Assembly: GCA_019894665.1 (NCBI GenBank)
Contig: JAGXOC010000002.1
Location: 1 to 43,390, forward strand
DNA length: 43,390 nucleotides
From: Candidatus Thorarchaeota archaeon
Lineage (GTDB): Archaea > Asgardarchaeota > Thorarchaeia > Thorarchaeales > Thorarchaeaceae
Reading direction: 5' to 3'
Position 1 is the stretch's first letter. Each line of letters opens with the position of its first letter. The notes under the pieces were generated by a model that worked only from the letters and a program-made list of their open reading frames with translations, was not told the DNA's origin and ran no database searches. The position numbers were made by a program, and so were the translations under genes. Positions 33,484-40,722 of this stretch are shown in pieces.

Positions 33484-33719
33484 GTCTGAATATTAAACGT
33501 GCAAGCAGTCACTTTTGCAGTCCCGCATCCAAATATTAGACTATATCCTCCCAGCTCTGACGAGTTGTAATCAGACAATACAACTCTCGAATAATATTCT
33601 TCCGCTTGCCGGAGATGACCACCACGCATTACAGAATGCGTTCTGAGGAGGTGGCGTTCAAAATGAAAATAGTTGTACCCACCATTGAGTAAGGCAGCCC
33701 CCCGCACTAAGCCGGGGGC
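33484..33719. other. Gene-free region with four consecutive hairpins (candidate structured RNA or palindromic element)
   Basis: No credible gene lies between 33438 and 33730. Four helices follow one another: (1) GTCTGAATATT 33484-33494 with AATATTAGAC 33532-33541, one bulge, enclosing TGCAA/TTGCA at 33500-33504 and 33515-33519; (2) GAGTTGTA 33562-33569 with TACAACTC 33579-33586; (3) ACGCATT 33624-33630 with AATGCGT 33635-33641, extended by CCACC 33619-33623 with GGTGG 33650-33654; (4) GCCCCC 33697-33702 with GGGGGC 33714-33719. They could belong to an RNA on either strand, to the 3' end of the transcarbamylase transcript, or to a small palindromic mobile element. I see no RNase P or SRP RNA core motif. 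Confidence 0.4.
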
Positions 33720-33729
33720 ATGACCTCAC

Positions 33730-34761
33730 CTATTGTTTTCCCATGGTCAGTGCCATGATTGCCTTCTGAACATGGAGTCTGTTCTCAGCCACATCATAGA
33801 CAATGGACTTAGGACCGTCACAGACCTCATCCGTGACCTCTGCGTTTCGGTCTACTGGACCGCAATGAGTGAAGAAGGCATCATTGGTGTGGGACATCCA
33901 CTCCTTGTTCGCAATCCAGTCATCATACTTCGCTGCGATCCCAATTTCTTTCTTCTTCGCTTCATCCACACCATGCTTTATCATGTCATCATAGAAACCA
34001 GCAGTCATCCAATTTCGTGAATAGACAATGTCAGCATCTTTGTAACCCTCTTCGAGATCGTGTACTACTTCAAAGGAGCCGTCAGCTGTTTCAGCGTTTT
34101 GCTCACACCACTTGATGACCTCGGGGTCCAAGTCATAGCCAGGGGGATGAGCAAGTGTGACATCCATTCCAAGTCGGGAGTTGATCAAGATGCTCTCTTG
34201 GACACTACACCATGAACGCACCAGTGCTCCCTTACCCCAGACCTGAACAATCTTCTTTCCCTTGAGATTCTTGCCTGCATGCATTCTGTACCCCATTACA
34301 TCAGCCAAGCCTTGGCAGGGATGGAACTTATCGTGAGCCATGGACACTATGGGAATAGTAGCATTCTCTGCATACTGTCTGAGTATTTCATCGCCCTGGC
34401 CATAGTACTCGAGAGCGGTTTCTAGAATTCTAATTCCTAGTCCCACTGCATAACGACTCATCACTTGAGCAGCATCCTCGATGGTCTCGCCAGCTGATTT
34501 AGCTGTTTTGAGCCGCATCGACTTTGGCTCTAGAAATTGTGCGTGGCCGCCAAGCTCTGTGGCTGCAGCCTCGAATGACTGTCGGGTCCTGACACTTGGG
34601 TTAAAGAAGAACATGAAGAATGTCCGTCTATCCAGAGAGTTGTTCAGGGGATGATCATAACGATTTGCCTTCATCTCAAATGAGAGGTCGAGAGCTTTCT
34701 CGAGCTCTTCAACACTCCAATCTTGTGTTGTAATTAAATCGCGTCCGTACAGACTCTTCAT
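33730..34761 (-). CDS. Ornithine/N-acetylornithine-type carbamoyltransferase family protein
   Basis: A 343-residue transcarbamylase that joins carbamoyl phosphate to an amine acceptor. The carbamoyl-phosphate motif is SVRTR (56-60) in FFNPSVRTRQSF; then HPCQGLADVMG, the GMDVTLAHPPGYDLDPEV segment typical of acetyl/succinylornithine enzymes, and the C-terminal GPKSIVYDVAENRLHVQKAI. The acceptor loop reads HCGPVDRN where the family normally has HCLP, so Leu is Gly and the acceptor pocket may differ. Ornithine, acetylornithine or another amine are all possible; no other arginine genes are near. ATG 34761 with GTGAG before it is preferred to a frame extending to 34917. Monocistronic, with the hairpin region downstream. 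Confidence 0.85.
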   Translation of the reverse strand: MKSLYGRDLITTQDWSVEELEKALDLSFEMKANRYDHPLNNSLDRRTFFMFFFNPSVRTRQSFEAAATELGGHAQFLEPKSMRLKTAKSAGETIEDAAQVMSRYAVGLGIRILETALEYYGQGDEILRQYAENATIPIVSMAHDKFHPCQGLADVMGYRMHAGKNLKGKKIVQVWGKGALVRSWCSVQESILINSRLGMDVTLAHPPGYDLDPEVIKWCEQNAETADGSFEVVHDLEEGYKDADIVYSRNWMTAGFYDDMIKHGVDEAKKKEIGIAAKYDDWIANKEWMSHTNDAFFTHCGPVDRNAEVTDEVCDGPKSIVYDVAENRLHVQKAIMALTMGKQ

Positions 34762-34840
34762 TATACTCACATGGCAACTGGGCGTTGTATGATTTTTGAG
34801 TCTATCGCACAATGGAGGATTGTCATATCCTGTTGAAAAA

Positions 34841-34854
34841 GCAGAGTATAAAAA
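34841..34854 (+). promoter_or_regulatory. Archaeal promoter (TATA box) for the small membrane protein
   Basis: GCAGAGTATAAAAAG, with TATAAAAA at 34847-34854 and a purine-rich upstream flank that could be the BRE, lies 34-41 bases before the GTG at 34888. This predicts a leader of about 10 bases and explains the absence of a ribosome binding site. Confidence 0.5.
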
Positions 34855-34887
34855 GTGCCAATGAATTGCGATTGACTGTGAAAAAGA

Positions 34888-35328
34888 GTGAATAATAGCA
34901 TTGACAATAACGACCAAGTTTGTCCGAAATTTGCTTGGATTATCATGACCTTGCTAGGATGTTTGGATCTCGTGAGAGGATTCATGCATACTGTTCTGCT
35001 AGAATATGCAGCTCAAAATATAATGGGACTAGACTTGGCTGTTGCACGAGACGACCAATTGCTATTACTCGGGACTTTCGGTATTTCCAATTATCTTACA
35101 GGGATGATGCTCATTTTAGTTGGGATGAAAGCTCGAAATATCGTGCAATATGTGTTCCTGGCAATTCCTGTGAGCTATTTGTTTGGTGGTTTCTTGATTA
35201 GCAGGGTTGCATCATCTACAGCAAGATTGGGAGGATTATCAATGATGATAGCATACATCGCACTGTGCATCGGAACATTCGTAGCGGTTTTGATATGGAA
35301 GAATTTGAAGCAAAAAGAATATAGTTGA
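34888..35328 (+). CDS. Four-helix membrane protein, unrecognised
   Basis: A 146-residue protein with four hydrophobic helices (about 15-38, 58-80, 86-105 and 113-138) and short loops. No family recognised. The GTG start at 34888 is supported by a good TATA box at 34847-34854 rather than by a ribosome site. It lies divergent from the transcarbamylase and convergent with rubrerythrin, with a short hairpin between the ends. Confidence 0.6.
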   Translation: MNNSIDNNDQVCPKFAWIIMTLLGCLDLVRGFMHTVLLEYAAQNIMGLDLAVARDDQLLLLGTFGISNYLTGMMLILVGMKARNIVQYVFLAIPVSYLFGGFLISRVASSTARLGGLSMMIAYIALCIGTFVAVLIWKNLKQKEYS

Positions 35329-35329
35329 C

Positions 35330-35351
35330 CCAATGACTCGAGAGCCATTGG
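35330..35351. terminator. Hairpin between convergent genes
   Basis: CCAATG at 35330-35335 pairs with CATTGG at 35346-35351 around a 10-base loop containing CTCGAG. It sits between the stop codons of the membrane protein and rubrerythrin, 38 bases apart, and can serve both strands. No T-tract is present beyond TTTAG. Confidence 0.4.
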
Positions 35352-35365
35352 ATCGCCTTTAGTTT

Positions 35366-35953
35366 CTAGTATTCAGAAAAGTGGACCATGAAGTATCCCT
35401 TGTCATGAAGACACGCTGGACACTTTTCAGGTGGATGCTCACCATCGTGGATGTAACCACAATTGTCGCAACGCCACTGAACCTTCTCTGTCTTCTTGAA
35501 GATGCTACCATCTTTAATCTGATCAGCAAGGGCTAGGTAACGCTTGTGATGCCAAGACTCTGCATGGGCGATTGTCTTCCATTGATGGGCGACGTTCGGA
35601 AATCCCTCATCTTCAGCAATCTTTGCATAACCGGGGTACATTTCGGTGAACTCAAACTTCTCTCCAGCAGCAGCATGTCTGAGAATATTCTCAGTGCTCT
35701 CGTAGGATCCGCTGGTGGGGAAGTCCCACTCAACCTTAATCACTTCTGTTGCTCCACCTTCTTTCAGGAGCTTGAAGAATCTCTTTGCATGTTCTTTCTC
35801 ATGACCCGCAGTCTCAAGGAAGATTGCAGCGATATGAGCGTAACCTTCTTTTTTGGCAGTCGAGGCTGCCATCGTATATCGATTGCGTGCCTGTGACTCA
35901 CCAGCAAAAGAGGTTAACAAATTCTTCTCGGTCTGGGTTCCTTTTAGATTCAT
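35366..35953 (-). CDS. rbr: Rubrerythrin
   Basis: Non-haem diiron peroxidase that reduces hydrogen peroxide in anaerobes. The four-helix domain has the iron ligands in FAGESQARNRY, ETAGHEKEH, EFTEMYPGY and HAESWHH; the C-terminal rubredoxin-like domain has CDNCGYIHDG and CPACL for the [Fe(SCys)4] centre. At 195 aa it is a normal full-length protein. ATG 35953 with GATGAGGT upstream. The flavodiiron protein gene ends 121 bases upstream on the same strand, so the two form an oxygen and peroxide defence pair even if separately transcribed. Confidence 0.97.
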   Translation of the reverse strand: MNLKGTQTEKNLLTSFAGESQARNRYTMAASTAKKEGYAHIAAIFLETAGHEKEHAKRFFKLLKEGGATEVIKVEWDFPTSGSYESTENILRHAAAGEKFEFTEMYPGYAKIAEDEGFPNVAHQWKTIAHAESWHHKRYLALADQIKDGSIFKKTEKVQWRCDNCGYIHDGEHPPEKCPACLHDKGYFMVHFSEY

Positions 35954-36074
35954 TTACCTCATCTCTCTCAGTGGAGTAAATCCTCCACCATGCTTCTCTG
36001 CTTTCGCGAGAATACCAGACCTTACTGTAACTAATTAATAAGACTGTTCTTAGATGGGTCTAACTTTTTGAGAA

Positions 36075-37259
36075 TTACTTGAGACGCTCAGCGATCACCT
36101 TTGCAAGGCTCTTACACTGTGCACTCTGTTCCTCAGTTGGTCTACCCTTCACGTGAACAATTGGTTCAAGGATCTCATATCGTGCATCCGCTAACTGCTT
36201 GGTGATCTTCTCAACACCGCCGCCTTGCCAGCCATATGTTCCCAGAATGCCAATGGGACGGGGTGGGTATCGCTTCCCTTGAATCTCATTTGCGAAGTTC
36301 CATATCTTTGGGAATGGAAATGCATCATATGTGGGGGTTCCTAGAACTATGACCCCAGCGCGCACGGTCTCCGTGATGACCCTACTGAGACCAGTGTATG
36401 AGATGTTGAACATTTTGACCGTCACATCGAGTTTCTCCAACTCTTTCTTCAGGTTCATCGCAACTCGGAAGGTGAATCCGTACATACTACCATACACGAT
36501 GGTGCAGACCTTCTCGAGCTCAGGTCCACTCCACTCATCATACTTGTTGACAATCCACATTGGGTCCTTTCGATAGATTGGACCATGACTGGGAGCAATC
36601 ATCTTGATGCCAATTCCCAGGTCTTTCACCTTCTTGATACCAGCTTGAACAAATTTGAAGTAGGCTGTGATGATAGTGCAAACATACCGTTTTGCCTCCC
36701 ACTCAATTATCTCCATATTAATCTCATCATCAAAGTGTAGTCCGTTCAAGGCTCCAAAGGCTCCAAACGCGTCACAGGAGAATAGTATCTCATCCTCCTT
36801 GATGTATGTCATCATGGTCTCAGGCCAGTGAAGGAACTTGGCGTGAACGAATTGTAGAGTCTTACTTCCAAGTGAGAGTTCTTGGAGATCCTCTGCAATT
36901 ATTTCATCGAGGTCAAGATCGAAGAAGGACTTCTGCATAGCAGAGGCTTTCTGCGTATAGACTAGTTTCGCGTTGGGAGCAATCTTTGCTATGTCTGGCA
37001 AGGAACCTGTGTGATCGGGTTCCATATGATTCAGAATGATGTAGTCAATCTTTGAAGGATCGACCAACTCTCTGATATTATCAAGCCATTCATCAGCCCA
37101 CGGTCCTTTCACACCTTCAATGACTGCAATCTTCTCATCAACAATCAGATAGCTGTTGTAAGATACTCCAAATGGGATATCCCAAAGGTTCTCGAATAAT
37201 TCTGTATGATTGTCGTCTACACCAACGAAGTAGACACCTTTCGTTAACTCTCTATGCAT
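36075..37259 (-). CDS. fprA: Flavodiiron protein (FprA/ROO type A-flavoprotein)
   Basis: Reduces oxygen to water (or NO) using electrons from rubredoxin or F420H2-type donors. The metallo-beta-lactamase domain (1-250) has the diiron ligand motif HMEPDH at residues 78-83, the later histidine in HFLHWPET-like AKFLHWPETM, the bridging Asp in FSCDAFGAFG, and the last His in APSHGP. Residues from about 255 are a flavodoxin domain starting IVYGSMYGFT with the FMN-phosphate loop, and LGTPTYDAFPFP and GTYGWQGGG as further FMN contacts. At 394 aa it is a normal class A protein. ATG 37259 with GGTGA six bases upstream is preferred to TTG 37271. Confidence 0.95.
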   Translation of the reverse strand: MHRELTKGVYFVGVDDNHTELFENLWDIPFGVSYNSYLIVDEKIAVIEGVKGPWADEWLDNIRELVDPSKIDYIILNHMEPDHTGSLPDIAKIAPNAKLVYTQKASAMQKSFFDLDLDEIIAEDLQELSLGSKTLQFVHAKFLHWPETMMTYIKEDEILFSCDAFGAFGALNGLHFDDEINMEIIEWEAKRYVCTIITAYFKFVQAGIKKVKDLGIGIKMIAPSHGPIYRKDPMWIVNKYDEWSGPELEKVCTIVYGSMYGFTFRVAMNLKKELEKLDVTVKMFNISYTGLSRVITETVRAGVIVLGTPTYDAFPFPKIWNFANEIQGKRYPPRPIGILGTYGWQGGGVEKITKQLADARYEILEPIVHVKGRPTEEQSAQCKSLAKVIAERLK

Positions 37260-37354
37260 TGCCTTCACCAATTATTCTGGAGTCTTTGATTTATTCGAGT
37301 GTTGCGTGATAAAAGACCTTCCCTCGACTTACGTCTTGGTTTCGTGTTAACCAT

Positions 37355-37370
37355 AGTTAAATATTTTTTG
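37355..37370 (-). promoter_or_regulatory. Possible promoter of the flavodiiron gene
   Basis: On the minus strand CAAAAAATATTTAACT (37370 to 37355) is a TATA-like stretch about 100 bases before the ATG at 37259, with GTTAAC/AGTTAA repeats beside it. The rest of the divergent region 37272-37576 holds the palindrome at 37481-37506 and no gene I can support. Confidence 0.3.
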
Positions 37371-37480
37371 TAGTGGAGGATCTCAATGACCTGTATTCGT
37401 TCACGAGGTCGATGACTGAATGTCCTATCAGAGCGCCACTGCCTCCTAAGAATCCTCCGCCCAAATTTGATAACAAAACG

Positions 37481-37506
37481 TCGTTATGAACAATCGAACA
37501 TAACGA
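37481..37506. promoter_or_regulatory. 8-bp perfect inverted repeat upstream of AOR (candidate operator)
   Basis: TCGTTATG at 37481-37488 and CATAACGA at 37499-37506 are exact complements with a 10-base spacer, giving the 18-base centre-to-centre spacing expected of a dimeric winged-helix regulator. It ends 70 bases before the AOR start and a TATA-like TTTGTATATATTC (about 37541-37553) lies between it and the gene. Confidence 0.4.
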
Positions 37507-37576
37507 TATGAATCAGGATGACATATCGCATATAAGGAAGTTTTTGTATATATTCAACAAACATGGAGGGTATAAA

Positions 37577-39367
37577 GTGAACAAGGTACTTCGTATTGAC
37601 ATGGAAAATCTCTCACACAAGTGGGAGAATGTAAAACCCGAACACCAAACATACGCTGGTCGGGCATTCACCTCAATAACTCTTTCAGAGGAAGTGGATC
37701 CCACCTGTCATCCACTTAGAGCGCAAAACAAGATTGTTGTTTCACCCGGTTTACTTGCGGGTACTCTAGCTCCATCATCAGGTCGAATGAGTGTGGGAGC
37801 AAAATCGCCGTTGACTGGAGGAATTAAGGAAGCAAATGCTGGAGGATTGACCGGTACAAAATTAGGAAGCCTTGGTGTGAGGGGTATAATAATTGAAGGT
37901 GCTCCACCAGATTCCGAAGACTGGTATAGCATTCTAGTCGGTAAGGACAAGTGTGAGATAATCAAAACAAATGACTATGCTGGACTTGGTCTCTACGAGT
38001 TGATTGGGAAAATCTGGAAAGATTATCCAACAAAACCGGGAATCATTGGTTCAGGTATTGCCGGGCAGAGATTGTTGAAATGTGCAGGAGTTTTTGGTAA
38101 TAATATTGAGAACTCAGACCCGGGTAGATATGCTGGCCGAGGTGGGCTAGGTGCAGTATTTGGGTCCAAAAGAATTGTGGCTATAATCAGCGATGGGACT
38201 GGAGGAACCAGACCTGCAGCAAAAGACCAAGAAAAATTCGACGCGGCAAGAAAAGTCTTCGTCAAGTCATTGAATGCTCACGCTGTGACAGGCAGGCTAA
38301 ACGATGATAAAGGGGAACCCTTTGGCGGTCTCAAGAACTATGGAACCAACGTTCTTCTGAATATCCTCAGTGAAGCTGGAGGACTTCCGACAAAAGGGTT
38401 TAGTTCTGGACGTTTCGATAAAGCTGCGAAGATATCAGGCGAGGCTGTACACGATCTCGTAGATAGGACAAAGAAGAAATTTGGTGACAAGGCAGAAGGA
38501 AAGTATGCTCATTCATGTCATCCAGGTTGTGTCATGGCTTGTTCCAATGTTGTCCCATACGAGGACACGGGTAAAATGCATGTTTCACCTCTGGAATATG
38601 AATCAGTATGGGCACTTGGTGCAAACCTCGGAATTAGCGTACTTCATGATGTCGCTGAGCTAAATCGTTTATGCAACGATCTTGGGCTTGATACAATTGA
38701 AGCAGGAAATACAATTGCTATGTTCATGGAGGCAGGACTCATTCCGTATGGTGATGGTCCGAAATCTATTGAGTTATTGAAGAAAGCCTACGATGAGAGT
38801 TCTGTTGAAGGAAAACTCGTCAGCTCAGGAACTCAAACAGCTGGTGAAGCACTAGGAGTTACGAGAATCCCTGTGGTGAAAGGTCAAGCTCTTCCAGCTT
38901 ACGATCCAAGATCAATCAAAGGAATTGGTGTGACCTATGCCACGACACCGATGGGTGCTGATCATACTGCGGGATACACTGTTGCTGCAGAGATTCTAGG
39001 AATCAAAGGCACGGTGACGGATCCCCGTGATTTGAAGAAGGCTGAATTGTCTCAAGCGTTCCAAGCAACCACGGCTTACATAGATTCAACTGGCTACTGT
39101 CTATTCATTGCGTTCTGCATACTCGATGATGATGATGGATTCAATGCTATGAAGGACACAGTTGATTCATTCTTGGGACAGGATATTGAAGTTACTAGTT
39201 ATGGCAAAGACATACTTAGGAAGGAGCGGGAGTTCAACAAGAAAGCTGGTTTCACTGAAGTGGATGATAGACTACCAGAGTTCTTCAGAACAGAGCCCCT
39301 ACCACCGCACAATGTGGTCTTCGATGTGCCAGATGAGGAACTAGATGAGGTATACAAAAATATGTAA
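37577..39367 (+). CDS. aor: Aldehyde:ferredoxin oxidoreductase family protein (tungsten-pterin)
   Basis: Oxidises aldehydes to acids with ferredoxin, using a tungsten bis-pterin and a [4Fe-4S] cluster. The N-terminal domain has AGRAFTSITLSEEVDPTCHPL and LAPSSGRMSVGAKSPLTGG pterin-contacting segments; the cluster cysteines are C314, C318 and C322 in CHPGCVMAC, with C508 in STGYCLF. The usual family spacing is CxxCxxxC, so here one residue is inserted. PMGADHTAGYT is the conserved pterin/active-site loop. I chose GTG 37577 because GGAGGG stands six bases before it and 596 aa matches the family; a longer frame from 37508 lacks a ribosome site. Two MoaD-like genes follow. Metal and substrate are inferred from the family. 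Confidence 0.93.
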   Translation: MNKVLRIDMENLSHKWENVKPEHQTYAGRAFTSITLSEEVDPTCHPLRAQNKIVVSPGLLAGTLAPSSGRMSVGAKSPLTGGIKEANAGGLTGTKLGSLGVRGIIIEGAPPDSEDWYSILVGKDKCEIIKTNDYAGLGLYELIGKIWKDYPTKPGIIGSGIAGQRLLKCAGVFGNNIENSDPGRYAGRGGLGAVFGSKRIVAIISDGTGGTRPAAKDQEKFDAARKVFVKSLNAHAVTGRLNDDKGEPFGGLKNYGTNVLLNILSEAGGLPTKGFSSGRFDKAAKISGEAVHDLVDRTKKKFGDKAEGKYAHSCHPGCVMACSNVVPYEDTGKMHVSPLEYESVWALGANLGISVLHDVAELNRLCNDLGLDTIEAGNTIAMFMEAGLIPYGDGPKSIELLKKAYDESSVEGKLVSSGTQTAGEALGVTRIPVVKGQALPAYDPRSIKGIGVTYATTPMGADHTAGYTVAAEILGIKGTVTDPRDLKKAELSQAFQATTAYIDSTGYCLFIAFCILDDDDGFNAMKDTVDSFLGQDIEVTSYGKDILRKEREFNKKAGFTEVDDRLPEFFRTEPLPPHNVVFDVPDEELDEVYKNM

Positions 39368-39372
39368 ATTTT

Positions 39373-39407
39373 CCAAGGGGACTTAGCTTCCCCCTTGGTT
39401 TTTTCTT
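39373..39407 (+). terminator. Intrinsic-type terminator after AOR
   Basis: CCAAGGGG at 39373-39380 pairs with CCCCTTGG at 39391-39398 around a 10-base loop and is followed immediately by TTTTTTCTT. It lies six bases after the AOR stop, so the MoaD-like genes either depend on read-through or have their own promoter. Confidence 0.75.
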
Positions 39408-39456
39408 CATACCATTAGGATTATCTGTACATCCTTCTTCCTATGATTGATTCATA

Positions 39457-39780
39457 TTGAGTGCAGATTCCCTCGAAATCCACCTCTATGGTCGTCTACG
39501 CAAGCTTGTCAAAGGTAGTCGTCCAGATGAGGATACAGTTCGAACACTCGAGTACGTTGAAAATGAAACATTTGAGGGACTAATTGATAGACTAGAACTA
39601 GAACAGTCAGACATTGGTGATTGCTTTCTTAATGGCACACTAGTAAAACCCAAAAATGTGATACCAAAAGGAGCTCGTTTAGGTTTGTTCCCATTCAATA
39701 TGGTCTTACTTTGCGGGGGACAACATCTGAAAGGTCATGGTTATACACGTGAGGATGTTGACATAGACTACTATCGGTGA
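39457..39780 (+). CDS. MoaD/ThiS-like ubiquitin-fold protein with C-terminal tail after Gly-Gly
   Basis: A 107-residue beta-grasp protein: LEIHLYGRLRKLV opening strand and turn, TFEGLIDRLELE helix, CFLNGTLVKPKNVIPKGARLGLFPF as the later strands. Mature MoaD proteins end in Gly-Gly; here Gly87-Gly88 (LLCGG) is followed by 19 residues (QHLKGHGYTREDV and on). If used for sulfur transfer, the tail would need removal. The only start is TTG 39457, with no strong ribosome site. Its stop overlaps the region of the next gene, a canonical MoaD, so the two are coupled. MoaD-like genes next to AOR are common and serve pterin cofactor synthesis. Confidence 0.75.
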   Translation: MSADSLEIHLYGRLRKLVKGSRPDEDTVRTLEYVENETFEGLIDRLELEQSDIGDCFLNGTLVKPKNVIPKGARLGLFPFNMVLLCGGQHLKGHGYTREDVDIDYYR

Positions 39781-39785
39781 ACCAG

Positions 39786-40028
39786 ATGTTGGTAAATGTC
39801 AAACTCTACGCAACTCTAAGAAAATTTGCACCTGATGGTGTTGAGATAGGAGAGGCGTTTCCTATAGAGATTGACAAGGCAACAATTGATGGAGTTCTTG
39901 AAAGATTGCGAATTGATAAAGAACAGGCAAAAATCATCATGGTCAACGGAACCCGAATTACTAGACTTGATTATGCGTTGTCACCAAACGACACAATTGT
40001 CATTTTCCCACCAGTAGGTGGGGGATGA
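39786..40028 (+). CDS. moaD: MoaD-like sulfur carrier protein
   Basis: An 80-residue beta-grasp protein with VNVKLYATLRKFAPDG at the start, a helix (IDGVLERLRI), the MVNGTRI strand, and the C-terminal IFPPVGGG ending in the Gly-Gly that is adenylated and thiocarboxylated. It supplies sulfur for molybdopterin/tungstopterin dithiolene formation, matching the upstream AOR. I chose ATG 39786 with GGTGA six bases before it; a GTG at 39777 overlaps the previous stop and is possible. Confidence 0.88.
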   Translation: MLVNVKLYATLRKFAPDGVEIGEAFPIEIDKATIDGVLERLRIDKEQAKIIMVNGTRITRLDYALSPNDTIVIFPPVGGG

Positions 40029-40079
40029 TCTTCACGGTGTCGGATAAGTACTCAAATTTAGTCGCTTTTTTATTGCCAA

Positions 40080-40090
40080 GCTGATATAAG
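40080..40090 (+). promoter_or_regulatory. Possible TATA box for the type I membrane protein
   Basis: CTGATATAAGTAAATAG with TATAAG at about 40084-40089 lies roughly 57-62 bases before the GTG at 40146. The gap 40029-40145 otherwise shows no gene. Confidence 0.35.
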
Positions 40091-40145
40091 TAAATAGAAA
40101 GTTTCGGGATGGTTCATCCGTCTCATAATCATGGAGAGTAGTAAT

Positions 40146-40718
40146 GTGAAGAAACGATTCAGTTTGCTGGTTTTTGTTTTCACATTACTATTAGCTACTG
40201 GTGTAGAAGCAAGGGACCACGATTTGATTTCTGGAGAGCAACTCTTAGCGACTCATGATATTGTGATCGAAGCTATTTCGTGGAAATCATTCCCAATATC
40301 ATGTTCCGAGGGAGATACACTTTCTGGTGAGTTCAGGATAGTTAGCAACGGAGACCTCTTTCCAGGTGACGAAACAAAGTATGATAATTGGTTACTCGGG
40401 GGTATTGACTTTCTCATTCTCGATGAAGACAACTATGACCTCTGGGTAGATGATTCAGCAGTTACTCCAATATTCGAAAGATTTTCTCTGGTAAAACTAA
40501 CATGGAGTATCGAGATACCCTACAATGGAGTATGGTATGTTGTCTACTCAAATGACTCCATTTTCATGAAACAGATAGAAGGTAGTATAATCCGTTCTGG
40601 ACCCAATGATATTCTTATTCAATTGATTGGGTTGATTGGCCTAGCGTCATTTCTTACTTTGATTCTAATCTACTGGAAAAAAATGAGGGGGCTGTGGCAT
40701 GATAGCCACAGCAACTAA
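40146..40718 (+). CDS. Secreted, C-terminally anchored protein with a beta-sandwich-like (GOLD-like?) domain
   Basis: A 190-residue protein: a textbook signal peptide (KKRFSLLVFVFTLLLATGVEA), an external domain of about 125 residues, one C-terminal helix (ILIQLIGLIGLASFLTLILIYW) and a short basic tail (KKMRGLWHDSHSN). The external domain is strand-rich, with GDTLSGEFRIVS, GIDFLILDEDNYDLW, and IPYNGVWYVVYSND, the order expected of GOLD-like beta-sandwiches in p24 proteins; this match is by pattern only. I chose GTG 40146, seven bases after GGAGAG; an ATG at 40131 would start upstream of that motif. No operon partner. Confidence 0.7.
   Translation: MKKRFSLLVFVFTLLLATGVEARDHDLISGEQLLATHDIVIEAISWKSFPISCSEGDTLSGEFRIVSNGDLFPGDETKYDNWLLGGIDFLILDEDNYDLWVDDSAVTPIFERFSLVKLTWSIEIPYNGVWYVVYSNDSIFMKQIEGSIIRSGPNDILIQLIGLIGLASFLTLILIYWKKMRGLWHDSHSN
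40691..40712. terminator. 8-bp perfect hairpin at a convergent gene end
   Basis: GCTGTGGC at 40691-40698 pairs with GCCACAGC at 40705-40712 around an ATGATA loop. It overlaps the last codons of the type I membrane protein and precedes the stop of the minus-strand gene at 40723, so it can act on both transcripts. Confidence 0.5.
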
Positions 40719-40722
40719 TTGC

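Noticed and set aside
33438-33707. An 89-codon minus-strand frame in the hairpin region
   Set aside because: No ribosome site, composition unlike neighbours (many Thr/Ser/Asn, no domain pattern) and the DNA is occupied by four hairpins; better read as non-coding.
33697-33719. Resemblance of the GC-rich hairpin to IS200/IS605 right ends
   Set aside because: No TnpA or TnpB sequence or remnant is visible on either strand nearby, so a single hairpin is not enough.
34762-34917. N-terminal extension of the transcarbamylase
   Set aside because: It would cover the promoter and start of the divergent gene and add sequence unlike the family; ATG 34761 gives the normal N-terminus.
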